Source of the DNA: JABGQS01 sp963674545
Lineage (GTDB): Bacteria; Bacillota; Clostridia; Christensenellales; SZUA-584
Direction: 5' to 3'
NCBI GenBank assembly: GCA_963674545.2
Contig: CAXXFB010000001.1
Location: 1,302,001-1,366,000 of the forward strand
Length of the DNA: 64,000 nt
Shown one piece after another: positions 42,476-50,369 of this stretch. The position numbers were made by a program, and so were the translations under genes. Each line of letters opens with the position of its first letter. The stretch's first letter is position 1. The notes under the pieces are model-generated. The model was not told where the DNA came from. It searched no databases and saw only the letters and a program-made list of their open reading frames with translations.

Positions 42476-42524
42476 TGAGTTCTATTCCTTTAGCCTGTTT
42501 ATACTTAAATCTATATTTGTCAGA

Positions 42525-42635
42525 AACAAAAAACCGCACTCAACAAGATGAGGCGACCGAACCATCGTAGTACTTTTTAGCACCTTAGACTTCATGCTTT
42601 GCGCCCCAGGCTTTCGCACAGGTTTGCTTTTCACT
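42525..42635 (-). promoter_or_regulatory. c-di-GMP-I (GEMM-I) riboswitch, promoter-proximal copy, diverged, with terminator
   Basis: On the minus strand: GCAAACC, GCGAAAGC, GGGGCGCAAAGC, GTCTAAGG and GGTCGCC (42550-42635). It differs from the other three copies in having G for A in the usual GGACGC and a different P3 loop. The ligand-contacting G before CAAACC, the middle A of CAAAG and the C of GCC are retained. Its terminator (CGCCTCA...TTGAGTGCGG then TTTTTTG) lies at about 42525-42555. Confidence 0.88.
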
Positions 42636-42684
42636 GAAAATTAGTATAAATAAGCTATAAATATTAGTGTAATCTTACAATTAA

Positions 42685-42713
42685 ATTGTATTCCTGACAT
42701 TAAAATAAGTCAA
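42685..42713 (-). promoter_or_regulatory. Promoter of the riboswitch/1685-aa adhesin transcript
   Basis: On the minus strand TTGACT (42713-42708), 17 bases, TACAAT (42690-42685). The layout matches the promoter of the paralogue. Confidence 0.75.
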
Positions 42714-42963
42714 CAGTTTTTGAAAAATAATAAGCTGAAAAACACAAAAATTCACGGAAAATTCATGGTATTATATATATTATATAGTAGTATTTGCACT
42801 TTTTGTACATATTTCGGTTTTTTAAACCCGTTATATTACATTTTTGTAATTATATTGCCTTTAATATTATATATTGTCTTTTTTTACAAAAACTATTTGA
42901 TTTTAATTAAAAACCCCTTATATATATAAAGGAAAGAAAATTTTTTATTTAACCTTTTTATCA

Positions 42964-42992
42964 TTGACATCAGTATGTGTTTGTGATAAATT
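42964..42992 (+). promoter_or_regulatory. Promoter of the rpmG-secE-nusG-rplKA operon
   Basis: TTGACA, 17 bases, TAAATT, with a start near 42999. A small hairpin with six T (43014-43033) lies between it and rpmG and might attenuate transcription. Confidence 0.7.
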
Positions 42993-43068
42993 ATCAAAGG
43001 TGCTCGAAAATACGGCTTAATAGGCCTTTTTTAGATTGCCGATAGATAATTATGGAGGCATACAAGAG

Positions 43069-43218
43069 ATGCGTACTAAGATAACACTTGCTTGCACCGA
43101 CTGCAAGCAGAGAAACTATGACATGATGAAGAACAAAAAAAACGACCCTGACAGGATTGAACTGAAGAAGTATTGTCGTTTCTGCAAGAAGCACACAGTA
43201 CATAAGGAAACTAAGTAG
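43069..43218 (+). CDS. rpmG: 50S ribosomal protein L33
   Basis: A 49-aa ribosomal protein. Four cysteines in 'CTDCKQRNY' and 'CRFCKKHT' mark the zinc-binding (C+) form of L33. The ATG at 43069 has GGAGG upstream; the longer in-frame start at 43036 is not supported. It heads the conserved rpmG-secE-nusG-rplK-rplA order. Confidence 0.97.
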   Translation: MRTKITLACTDCKQRNYDMMKNKKNDPDRIELKKYCRFCKKHTVHKETK

Positions 43219-43269
43219 TATTTGAGCAAGGAATAAGTATATTTTATTTTGAATTAGGATGTGAAACTT

Positions 43270-43542
43270 ATGGCAAAAACCAAATTGCTTGGAAACGATA
43301 GAAAAGAAAAGCTTGAACAGCAAAAGAAAGCTGCCAAAAAGGCCAACCGAAAAAAGCGCAAGAGCCCGGCGAGGTTTTTTAAGGATATTATTTCCGAGCT
43401 TAAAAAGGTTACCTGGCCAACATGGAAGACGCTGCTTAAGTATGCAGGCGCTGTTATAGCTTTCATACTTGTTATGGCTGTTTTCACAGGTCTTATAGAT
43501 ATTGGCCTGACATCGTTATTCAACTTGTTAATCAATAGATAA
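43270..43542 (+). CDS. secE: Preprotein translocase subunit SecE
   Basis: A 90-aa small membrane subunit of the SecYEG channel. A lysine-rich N-terminus (about 1-35) is followed by the family hallmark 'FFKDIISELKKVTWPTWKTLLKY' and one transmembrane helix ('VIAFILVMAVFTGLI'). The ATG at 43270 is chosen over the in-frame GTG at 43261 because AGGA is well spaced only for the ATG. It lies between rpmG and nusG as usual. Confidence 0.96.
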   Translation: MAKTKLLGNDRKEKLEQQKKAAKKANRKKRKSPARFFKDIISELKKVTWPTWKTLLKYAGAVIAFILVMAVFTGLIDIGLTSLFNLLINR

Positions 43543-43575
43543 GGAGACTTCGGCTTTTTGTCGGAGCTAATTGGT

Positions 43576-44223
43576 ATGTCTGAAGAAAAAAAGACAGGTG
43601 AAGTAGTAGAGTCACCGGAAGTCGTTGAAAACCAAATAGAAGGAACCGAAGAAACTGAAGAGAGAAAATCTTCCGAACCGCATGGTGTGTTTATTAAGCA
43701 GGAAAAGACCGACACGCCCCGCTGGTATGTTATACATACCTATTCCGGTTACGAAAACAAAGTTAAGGTGAATCTTGAAAAAGCTATAATTAACCGCGGC
43801 TTTGAAGATGTTATCCTTGAAGTCAAGGTTCCTATGGACGAAACCATCGAGGTTAAAAACGGCAAGAAGAAACATGTTATGAAAAAGATGTACCCCGGTT
43901 ACGTCATGGTCAAAATGATCCTTGATGATGAGACTTGGTATGTCGTTAGAAATACAAGGGGCGTTACAGGATTTGTAGGCCCCGGTTCCAAGCCCATCCC
44001 CCTTACTGATAAGGAAGTTAGAACTATGGGCATAGAGGATGTACAGATAAAGCTCGATATTGAGATCGGAGACAACGTAATGGTAACCTCCGGACCGCTT
44101 GAGAGTTTCATTGGCATTATTAAGGAAGTACAGCCCGAGAAGCAGAAAGTAAAGGTTGTCGTGTCGATGTTTGGCAGAGACACTATTGTAGACCTAGACT
44201 TTGTGCAGATAAAACGTTTATAA
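43576..44223 (+). CDS. nusG: Transcription termination/antitermination protein NusG
   Basis: A 215-aa protein that binds RNA polymerase and modulates elongation, pausing and Rho or ribosome coupling. An acidic N-terminal extension of about 45 residues precedes the NGN domain ('RWYVIHTYSGYENKVKVNLEKAI', 'MYPGYVMVKMILDDETWYVVRNTRGVTGFVG'). The KOW domain ends the protein ('GDNVMVTSGPLESFIGIIKEV'). It is longer than the usual 175-180 residues because of the extension. The ATG at 43576 has GGAG nine bases upstream. Confidence 0.97.
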   Translation: MSEEKKTGEVVESPEVVENQIEGTEETEERKSSEPHGVFIKQEKTDTPRWYVIHTYSGYENKVKVNLEKAIINRGFEDVILEVKVPMDETIEVKNGKKKHVMKKMYPGYVMVKMILDDETWYVVRNTRGVTGFVGPGSKPIPLTDKEVRTMGIEDVQIKLDIEIGDNVMVTSGPLESFIGIIKEVQPEKQKVKVVVSMFGRDTIVDLDFVQIKRL

Positions 44224-44318
44224 AGAGGATCTCCTCTTTTAACAAGTGGGAGGAATCAGCCGCCAGTTCGGAGATAATTCCATTTGTACCACATTAAAAG
44301 TATTTAGGAGGTGTAACT

Positions 44319-44744
44319 ATGGCAAAAAAAATATCAGGTTACATTAAACTGCAGATACCTGCAGGAAAAGCAACTCCTGCCCCGCCTGTAGGCCCGGCTC
44401 TTGGTCAGCACGGCGTCAACATAATGGGCTTTTGTAAGGAGTTCAACGAAAAAACAGCAAAACAGGCAGGATACATCATCCCTGTTGTGATCACGGTGTA
44501 TGCAGACAGAACGTTCTCGTTCATAATGAAGACACCACCGGCTCCGGTTCTTATCAAAAAGGCCATCAACCTTGAAAAAGGCAGCGGCGAACCGAATGTT
44601 AACAAAGTCGGAACTATCACAAGAGCGCAGCTTAAAGAAATTGCGGATATAAAAAAGCCGGACCTTAATGCTGCAAGCGACGAAGCGGCCATAAGCATGA
44701 TTGCAGGAACTGCAAGAAGCATGGGCGTGACAGTCGTAGATTAG
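44319..44744 (+). CDS. rplK: 50S ribosomal protein L11
   Basis: A 141-aa protein of the GTPase-associated centre that binds 23S rRNA with L10. 'LQIPAGKATPAPPVGPALGQHGVNIMGFCKEFN' is the classic N-terminal signature. AGGAGG precedes the ATG. A palindromic AAGAGGATCTCCTCTT element lies in the leader at 44222-44240. Confidence 0.98.
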   Translation: MAKKISGYIKLQIPAGKATPAPPVGPALGQHGVNIMGFCKEFNEKTAKQAGYIIPVVITVYADRTFSFIMKTPPAPVLIKKAINLEKGSGEPNVNKVGTITRAQLKEIADIKKPDLNAASDEAAISMIAGTARSMGVTVVD

Positions 44745-44786
44745 TGGGAGACCAGTTACTGGTCGCTATACCACAAGGAGGGTGTA

Positions 44787-45482
44787 ATGAAAAGAGGAAA
44801 GAAATATCAGGACAGTATAAAAGCGTTCGACAAATCTAAGTTGTATGACCCGGAAGAAGCATGTGCTCTCGCAATCGACACTGCAAAAGCAAACTTTGAC
44901 GAGACAATTGAAGCTTCCGTGCGTTTGGGTGTTGACCCGCGTCATGCCGACCAGCAGGTCAGAGGGGCTATAGTACTCCCCCACGGAACAGGTAAAAGCG
45001 TACGTGTCCTTGTTTTTGCAAAGGGAGACAGCGAAAAAGAAGCTAAGGAAGCAGGAGCCGATTATGTAGGCGGCGAAGAGCTCGTAGAAAAAATACAGAA
45101 AGAAAACTGGTTTGAGTTTGATGTCTGTGTCGCAGCTCCGGACATGATGGGCGTTGTTGGTAAGATAGGCCGTGTCCTTGGACCAAAAGGCCTTATGCCA
45201 AACCCGAAATCGGGCACAGTTACAAAAGATGTAGCAAAAGCTGTCACGGATATCAAAGCGGGTAAGGTTGAATACCGTGTTGACAAGTCTGCTATTATCC
45301 ATGTCGTTATAGGCAAGAAGAGCTTTGGTACAGAAAAGCTGATGGACAACCTTCAGGCTCTGATGGAAGCAATCATCAAAGCAAAGCCATCTGCTGCAAA
45401 GGGAACATATATGAAAAGCGTAGTGCTTTCGTCCACAATGGGCCCTGGCGTCAAGGTGAACAGTACAAGATTCTTAAACTAG
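44787..45482 (+). CDS. rplA: 50S ribosomal protein L1
   Basis: A 231-aa protein of the L1 stalk. 'VLPHGTGKSVRVLVFAKG', 'MGVVGKIGRVLGPKGLMPNPKSGTV' and 'GKVEYRVDKSAIIHVVIGK' are conserved L1 segments. AAGGAGG precedes the ATG, 42 bases after rplK. A new promoter and the L10 leader follow directly. Confidence 0.98.
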   Translation: MKRGKKYQDSIKAFDKSKLYDPEEACALAIDTAKANFDETIEASVRLGVDPRHADQQVRGAIVLPHGTGKSVRVLVFAKGDSEKEAKEAGADYVGGEELVEKIQKENWFEFDVCVAAPDMMGVVGKIGRVLGPKGLMPNPKSGTVTKDVAKAVTDIKAGKVEYRVDKSAIIHVVIGKKSFGTEKLMDNLQALMEAIIKAKPSAAKGTYMKSVVLSSTMGPGVKVNSTRFLN

Positions 45483-45489
45483 AATCCGC

Positions 45490-45518
45490 TTGACAATTCT
45501 ATCGTCTGCTGATAGAAT
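45490..45518 (+). promoter_or_regulatory. Promoter of the L10 leader-rplJ-rplL transcript
   Basis: TTGACA, 17 bases, TAGAAT, seven bases after the rplA stop, so rplJL has its own transcription start. Confidence 0.85.
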
Positions 45519-45530
45519 AGTTCGAATTAA

Positions 45531-45651
45531 ATAATCCTTAACTGCCCGAAGACAACAGGTGCCGGCAAACCGGCTTAAAGGAGCCTGTCGAGGAGAGTTG
45601 CAACGAGAAGATACCCTTTTTGTGCCGCTTTCCGGTGCGAAAAGGGTTTTT
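45531..45651 (+). promoter_or_regulatory. Ribosomal protein L10 leader with attenuator
   Basis: The leader contains the conserved L10-binding core (AACTGCCCGAAGACAACAGG, then GGAGCCTGTCGAGGAGAG and GCAACGAGAAGA) typical of Bacillota L10 leaders. It ends in a terminator hairpin (about 45614-45645, CCCTTTT...AAAAGGG) and TTTTTG. L10/L12 bound to this RNA represses rplJL autogenously. Confidence 0.9.
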
Positions 45652-45684
45652 GATTATATCAAAAACAAGAAGGAGGTGTAACGA

Positions 45685-46212
45685 TTGGGAGAAAAGGCAA
45701 TTGAATTAAAAAAACAGGTCGTTTTAGACATCAAAGAGAAAATGGAAAATGCCCAAGGCATGGTTTTCTATGATTATCGTGGATTGACTGTTGCCGAAGT
45801 TACCGAGCTGAGGAACAAGTTCCGTGAAGCTGGTGTAGAGTATAAGGTCCTTAAAAACTCTATGCTTAAGCGTGCTGCAGAAATGCTTGAACTGGAAGGC
45901 CTGGATGAATATCTGGTTGGCCCCACCGCAGTTGCTTTTGGCTTTGACGATCCTGTCGGGCCTGCAAAAGTATTAGTTGAATATACAAAGAAACTTAAAA
46001 AGACTGAAATCAAAACCGGTGTTTTAGGCAAACGTATAATCGGTATTGAAGAGATCAACAACCTGGCTGAGCTGCCTTCAAGAGAGCAGCTGCTAGGAAT
46101 GCTGGCGGGAACACTGAATGCTCCGATTACCGGATTTGCACGCAGTCTGTCCGGCATAATCAGCAAACTTGGATACGCACTTAATGCTGTAAAAGAACAA
46201 AAAGAAGCCTAA
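45685..46212 (+). CDS. rplJ: 50S ribosomal protein L10
   Basis: A 175-aa protein forming the base of the ribosomal L10/L12 stalk. 'GMVFYDYRGLTVAEVTELRNKFREAGVEYKVLKNSML' is the conserved N-terminal half. The start is TTG, supported by AGGAGG eight bases upstream and no closer ATG. It is preceded by its autoregulatory leader and followed 52 bases later by rplL. Confidence 0.97.
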   Translation: MGEKAIELKKQVVLDIKEKMENAQGMVFYDYRGLTVAEVTELRNKFREAGVEYKVLKNSMLKRAAEMLELEGLDEYLVGPTAVAFGFDDPVGPAKVLVEYTKKLKKTEIKTGVLGKRIIGIEEINNLAELPSREQLLGMLAGTLNAPITGFARSLSGIISKLGYALNAVKEQKEA

Positions 46213-46264
46213 ACCCGGCTAAAAAAGGGAAATAAAATTTTTAAATATTTGGAGGAAAAAATTA

Positions 46265-46639
46265 ATGGATAATAAAGCTATTTTAGAAGCAATTGAGAAA
46301 ATGAGCGTACTTGAACTTTCAGAGCTCATCAAGGAAATCGAAGAGAAATTCGGCGTAAGCGCTGCTGCACCTGTTGCTGTTGCTGCTGCCGGCCCGGCTG
46401 CTGGCCCGGCTGCTGCTGCTGAAGAGCAGACAGAGTTTGATGTAGTGCTCAAAGAAGTCGGAGCAGAGAAGATCAAGGTTATCAAGGTTGTTCGTGAGAT
46501 CACAGGCCTTGGCCTCAAAGAAGCTAAAGAAGTTGTTGACGGCGCTCCTAGCACAGTTAAAGAAGGTCTTGAAAAAGACGCTGCTGAAGCTGTTGTTGCA
46601 CAGCTCAAAGAAGTTGGAGCTACTGCAGAACTTAAATAG
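46265..46639 (+). CDS. rplL: 50S ribosomal protein L7/L12
   Basis: A 124-aa stalk protein with an N-terminal dimerisation helix, an Ala/Pro hinge ('VAVAAAGPAAGPAAAAEEQT') and the C-terminal domain ('IKVIKVVREITGLGLKEAKEVVDGAP') that recruits translation GTPases. GGAGG precedes the ATG. A strong terminator follows, and rpoB is not downstream. Confidence 0.98.
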   Translation: MDNKAILEAIEKMSVLELSELIKEIEEKFGVSAAAPVAVAAAGPAAGPAAAAEEQTEFDVVLKEVGAEKIKVIKVVREITGLGLKEAKEVVDGAPSTVKEGLEKDAAEAVVAQLKEVGATAELK

Positions 46640-46651
46640 TAAAACTTTTTC

Positions 46652-46689
46652 AAAAGACCGGCCGCAAATATATGCGTTCGGTCTTTTTT
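46652..46689 (+). terminator. Terminator after rplL
   Basis: AAAAGACCG and CGGTCTTTT arms, with further T residues, form a strong hairpin 12 bases after the rplL stop. Confidence 0.88.
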
Positions 46690-46693
46690 CATA

Positions 46694-46722
46694 TTGATTT
46701 ATATGCGGCTTAATGATAGAAT
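46694..46722 (+). promoter_or_regulatory. Promoter of the ZIP transporter-ogt operon
   Basis: TTGATT, 17 bases, TAGAAT, with a start near 46729. Confidence 0.65.
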
Positions 46723-46755
46723 GTATAAAAATAAGTTAGTTGAAGTAAACAATTT

Positions 46756-47673
46756 ATGGGATTTGATACGCATACCATTTTAATAGCTTTCGGGCTAACA
46801 CTTTTTGCCGGTCTCTCGACTGGCATCGGCAGTCTTATTGCGTGGACCTGCAAAAGAACAAATACACGCTTCTTATCAGTTGCACTTGGATTTTCCGCCG
46901 GTGTTATGATATATGTTTCGTTTGTCGAGATACTCGCCGAGTCCAATAAGCTTCTTTCGCAGACTCTTGGTAATGTAAGCGGAGGATGGGTAACAGCCGC
47001 TGGTTTCTTTGGAGGCATACTAGTTATAGCTCTTATTGACAGACTGGTTCCCGCTGCTGATAACCCGCACGAAATGAGGTATGTGGAGTCTATGAGCGAG
47101 GACGGCGAGACCTGTCCGAAGAGAAAACGTCCGGCTCCGAAAAACCCCAATGCCTGCGGCCCGAAAGACTGGATACCTTCGGCCGGTCAGCATGGACACG
47201 GCCCTCACCATCACCACCACACGAAACTCATGCGTCTTGGTCTTTTTACTGCTATAGCTATAGCGATTCACAACTTCCCTGAGGGAATTGCTACTTTCGT
47301 AGCATCTCTGCAGGACGCTTCACTCGGAATAACCATAGCAGTAGCCATAGCTATCCACAATATACCGGAAGGCATTGCCGTCTCAGTGCCGGTATACTTC
47401 GCAACGGGCAGTCGTAAAAAGGCTTTTTTATGGTCTTTGATGTCCGGGCTCTCTGAACCGCTGGGTGCGCTGGTTGGTTTCGCAGTACTCTCCGCCGTCA
47501 TGAACAATATTGTTTTTGGTGTGCTTTTTGCTGCAGTTGCGGGCATAATGGTATTCATATCACTCGACGAACTGCTTCCAACGGCAAGAGAATACGGAGA
47601 ACCTCATCTTTCGATATATGGTCTGGTAGCCGGAATGGGCGTAATGGCAGTCAGCCTTCTATTATTCATATGA
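46756..47673 (+). CDS. zupT: ZIP family metal transporter
   Basis: A 305-aa inner-membrane importer of divalent metals such as zinc or iron. Eight hydrophobic segments are visible. The paired metal-site motifs 'AIHNFPEGIATFV' and 'AIHNIPEGIAVSV' are diagnostic of the ZupT branch. A His-rich cytoplasmic loop ('QHGHGPHHHHH') around residue 150 and an inserted Lys/Pro-rich segment before it are likely metal-sensing. The ATG has no clear ribosome-binding site. The stop overlaps the ATG of ogt (ATGA). Confidence 0.93.
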   Translation: MGFDTHTILIAFGLTLFAGLSTGIGSLIAWTCKRTNTRFLSVALGFSAGVMIYVSFVEILAESNKLLSQTLGNVSGGWVTAAGFFGGILVIALIDRLVPAADNPHEMRYVESMSEDGETCPKRKRPAPKNPNACGPKDWIPSAGQHGHGPHHHHHTKLMRLGLFTAIAIAIHNFPEGIATFVASLQDASLGITIAVAIAIHNIPEGIAVSVPVYFATGSRKKAFLWSLMSGLSEPLGALVGFAVLSAVMNNIVFGVLFAAVAGIMVFISLDELLPTAREYGEPHLSIYGLVAGMGVMAVSLLLFI

Positions 47674-48128
47674 GATCTATATGTTCAGTTAAAACACCCA
47701 TAGGACGTTTTAGTGCGCTTTATGATAACGGTGTTATACACCGTGTATTTTTTCCTGACGAAGCATTGCCAAGCGGAATCATTACGGATAACAACCTTGA
47801 TTTTGCAACCCAGATGGCTGAGTATTTCGAAGGGCAGCGCAGAGAATTCGACCTGCCTATGTTTATACCCGGCACACCCTTCAGGCAGGATGTTTACAGG
47901 GCTACTATGATGATACCGTACGGCGAAACAGCCTCGTATGCGCAGGTCGCTTTTGCGGCGGGCTACCCAAGAGCGATGCGTGCCGTCGGGAGCACCATGA
48001 AAGCCACTATCCTTCCAATAATAATCCCCTGCCACCGTGTCGTTCACAAAGACTACAAAAAGAAAGCTTACCGCGGCGGTCTTGGTATAAAAGAATACCT
48101 GTTAGACCTGGAACAACGTTATAAATAG
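47670..48128 (+). CDS. ogt: Methylated-DNA--protein-cysteine methyltransferase
   Basis: A 152-aa suicide repair enzyme that removes O6-alkyl groups from guanine. The active-site motif 'IIPCHRVVH' (Cys about 119) and the upstream helix-turn-helix region 'IPYGETASYAQVAFAAGYPRAMRAVGSTM' are present. It overlaps the zupT stop by four bases, so the two are translationally coupled. A terminator follows. Confidence 0.95.
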   Translation: MRSICSVKTPIGRFSALYDNGVIHRVFFPDEALPSGIITDNNLDFATQMAEYFEGQRREFDLPMFIPGTPFRQDVYRATMMIPYGETASYAQVAFAAGYPRAMRAVGSTMKATILPIIIPCHRVVHKDYKKKAYRGGLGIKEYLLDLEQRYK

Positions 48129-48147
48129 CTGTCGAAATAAGGAAATT

Positions 48148-48177
48148 AAACACCATAAAAGTGTTTTATTTTTTTTA
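48148..48177 (+). terminator. Terminator after ogt
   Basis: AAACAC-N7-GTGTTT hairpin followed by TATTTTTTTTA. Confidence 0.7.
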
Positions 48178-48229
48178 TACTGTTTATATATATTGATAGA
48201 CAGAAATTTATAAAAGGGCCGGTATAAAA

Positions 48230-49321
48230 GTGCAGACAACATTACTAAACGATTTGCTCCAGAAAACGAAGGAGTATAACGCCACGGACCTGCATATCTG
48301 CGCAGGCAGCCAGCCGCTGATGAGGGTCAACTCCAGACTGATGGAGGTACCTGGTACCAGTGTGCTCTCAAGCCAGGACGTAAAAGATATTATAATGCAG
48401 AGCCTTGACGAAGAAAAGCTGGAGCATCTTAAAGAAAACAGAGTCATCGACTTCTCTTATTCCATTGCGGGATTTGGAAGATTCAGATGCAACATATATA
48501 TGCAGCGTGGCACCTATGCCGCTGCTATTCGTATGCTTCCGCTTAGTATACCGGAGTTCACTACTCTTGGGCTGCCCGAAGAGATACTTGATTTCACCAG
48601 GCTTTCAAGTGGTCTTGTATTGTTTACAGGAGCTACCGGCTGCGGTAAATCTACAACACTTGCAAGTCTTATAGACGTAATAAATCAAAACAACCGATAT
48701 CATGTGCTAACCATAGAAGACCCTGTCGAATATCTCCATAGTCATAAGCAGAGCCTTGTTACACAGCGTGAAGTTGGCGACGATGCTCTCTCATTCGCTT
48801 CGGCGCTAAGGTCTGCGCTGCGTGAAGATCCTGATGTTATCATGGTTGGCGAGATGCGTGATGCAGAAACAATGGCGATAGCTCTCTCTGCTGCAGAGAC
48901 AGGACATCTAGTTTTCTCTACTCTGCATACGGTCGGCGCTGTAAAAACTATAGACAGGATACTTGATTCGTTCCCTACTGCCCATCAGAACCAGATACGC
49001 TCCCAGCTTGCAACAGTACTGCAGGGAATCGTATCTCAACAGCTTCTGCCCAGCGAAAAGTATAACAGGCTCATACCAGCCTGTGAAGTTCTGTTCTCTA
49101 CACCGGCGGTAAGAAACCTTATTCGTGAAGGCAAACAGTATCAGATAAAGAATATAATACAGACCGGAAAAGACCTTGGTATGTATTCGCTGGAGCGTAT
49201 GCTTGCCGAATACGCCCGGGATGGCATAATTGACGAGAAGACAGCAAAGTTAAAAGCACAAGACATAAGACTTTTTGAGCAATATCTTGAACTTACAAAG
49301 CATAAAGGAGAGATAGCATGA
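48230..49321 (+). CDS. pilT: Type IV pilus retraction ATPase (PilT family)
   Basis: A 363-aa hexameric secretion ATPase. It has an N-terminal PAS-like domain ('NATDLHICAGSQPLMRVNSRL'), Walker A 'GATGCGKSTT' (around 137), the Asp box 'TIEDPVEYLH', Walker B 'DPDVIMVGEMRD', the His box 'TGHLVFSTLHT' and the PilT-type 'AVRNLIREGKQYQ' motif. These features fit PilT rather than PilB. The start is GTG with a weak AAGGG site. The stop overlaps the pilC start (ATGA). No PilB-type extension ATPase is present in the window. Confidence 0.93.
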   Translation: MQTTLLNDLLQKTKEYNATDLHICAGSQPLMRVNSRLMEVPGTSVLSSQDVKDIIMQSLDEEKLEHLKENRVIDFSYSIAGFGRFRCNIYMQRGTYAAAIRMLPLSIPEFTTLGLPEEILDFTRLSSGLVLFTGATGCGKSTTLASLIDVINQNNRYHVLTIEDPVEYLHSHKQSLVTQREVGDDALSFASALRSALREDPDVIMVGEMRDAETMAIALSAAETGHLVFSTLHTVGAVKTIDRILDSFPTAHQNQIRSQLATVLQGIVSQQLLPSEKYNRLIPACEVLFSTPAVRNLIREGKQYQIKNIIQTGKDLGMYSLERMLAEYARDGIIDEKTAKLKAQDIRLFEQYLELTKHKGEIA

Positions 49322-50367
49322 AGAAACTAAAGGCACTGCCAACGAGCGAACTTATTTCGCTGTCCAGGCAGCTTGCGCTGGTAATAGATTCGGACCTTGC
49401 ACTTTATGAAGGCCTTCTGCTCATTGGTGAGCAAACGAGGCTCAAAGCTACAAAACAGCTTATTGAGAGAGTATCAGGACGTATAAACGAAGGCTCTTCA
49501 CTGAGCGAATCTTTTGCTGCTGAAAAGGAGCTCCTTCCTGATTTCTTTATCAACATGGTGACTGTAGGCGAGCAAAGCGGTAATCTGACTAAGGTTCTTG
49601 AAAGGATCGCAGATTCATACGAGAAAGAAGAGAAAGTATCTTCAAAGGTTATGTCTGCAGTAACATACCCTATCATACTTTCAGTACTCATGATATGCGT
49701 GATAATACTGCTGCTGGTTGAAGTATTACCAATGTTCAACGACGTGCTCTCTTCATTGGGCGGACAGATGCCCGGCATAACAAGAGTTCTTATGGATATC
49801 GGAGCGTTTATAGGCACATATTTCTATATATTCCTGGCTCTAATCGCCGCAATAGCGCTTGTAGTCATAATAATGCGTCAGTCCGATAAAGGCAGGCACT
49901 TTCTTGATTCGGTAAAGCTTGCCTCCCCCATCCGCAGAAATATCGTGAAAAATATAGACTGCGTTCGTTTCTCACGAAATCTGGCAATGCTGATACGCAG
50001 TGGTATAGGAACAGCTGCCGGCGTGGGTATGGCGGCAAAAACTATGTCTAACTATAAACTTAAATACATGGCGGCAAAAGCAGCAGAAAAAATAAACCAG
50101 GGCACTTCGCTTAAAAATGCACTCAGTGAACTCGGGCTTTTTTCCGGGCTGTTGCTAAGAATACTTGCAGTAGCCGAAAGCACCGGCCATACGGACGACA
50201 TGCTGGACAAAGCCGCCGACAAGATTGAAGAGGAGCTTGATGCAAGGCTGACAAGACTTACGACTGTGCTTGAACCTGCGCTTATAATAGTGCTGTCAGT
50301 CATAGTAGGCATAGTGCTTGTATCGGTGATACTGCCGGTAACTACAATAATGAACACAATAGGCTAG
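49318..50367 (+). CDS. pilC: Type IV pilus/type II secretion platform protein (PilC/GspF family)
   Basis: A 349-aa inner-membrane platform protein with two GspF repeats: about 10-130 ('LSRQLALVIDSDLALYEGL', 'FFINMVTVGEQSGNLTKVLERIADSYE') and about 215-335 ('FSRNLAMLIRSGIGTAAGV', 'LLLRILAVAESTGHTDDMLDKAADK'). Each is followed by transmembrane helices. It works with the hexameric ATPase to extend or retract pilin polymers. It overlaps pilT by four bases. Confidence 0.94.
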   Translation: MKKLKALPTSELISLSRQLALVIDSDLALYEGLLLIGEQTRLKATKQLIERVSGRINEGSSLSESFAAEKELLPDFFINMVTVGEQSGNLTKVLERIADSYEKEEKVSSKVMSAVTYPIILSVLMICVIILLLVEVLPMFNDVLSSLGGQMPGITRVLMDIGAFIGTYFYIFLALIAAIALVVIIMRQSDKGRHFLDSVKLASPIRRNIVKNIDCVRFSRNLAMLIRSGIGTAAGVGMAAKTMSNYKLKYMAAKAAEKINQGTSLKNALSELGLFSGLLLRILAVAESTGHTDDMLDKAADKIEEELDARLTRLTTVLEPALIIVLSVIVGIVLVSVILPVTTIMNTIG

Positions 50368-50369
50368 TT

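Noticed and set aside
42720..42929. 69-aa AT-rich open frame between the adhesin leader and rpmG
   Set aside because: It has no ribosome-binding site, its composition is driven by AT-rich DNA, and it starts within the promoter region of the adhesin transcript.
43014..43033. Small hairpin with T run before rpmG as a true terminator
   Set aside because: The stem is five base pairs with a G-U pair and a three-base loop, too weak to call; noted only as a possible attenuator.
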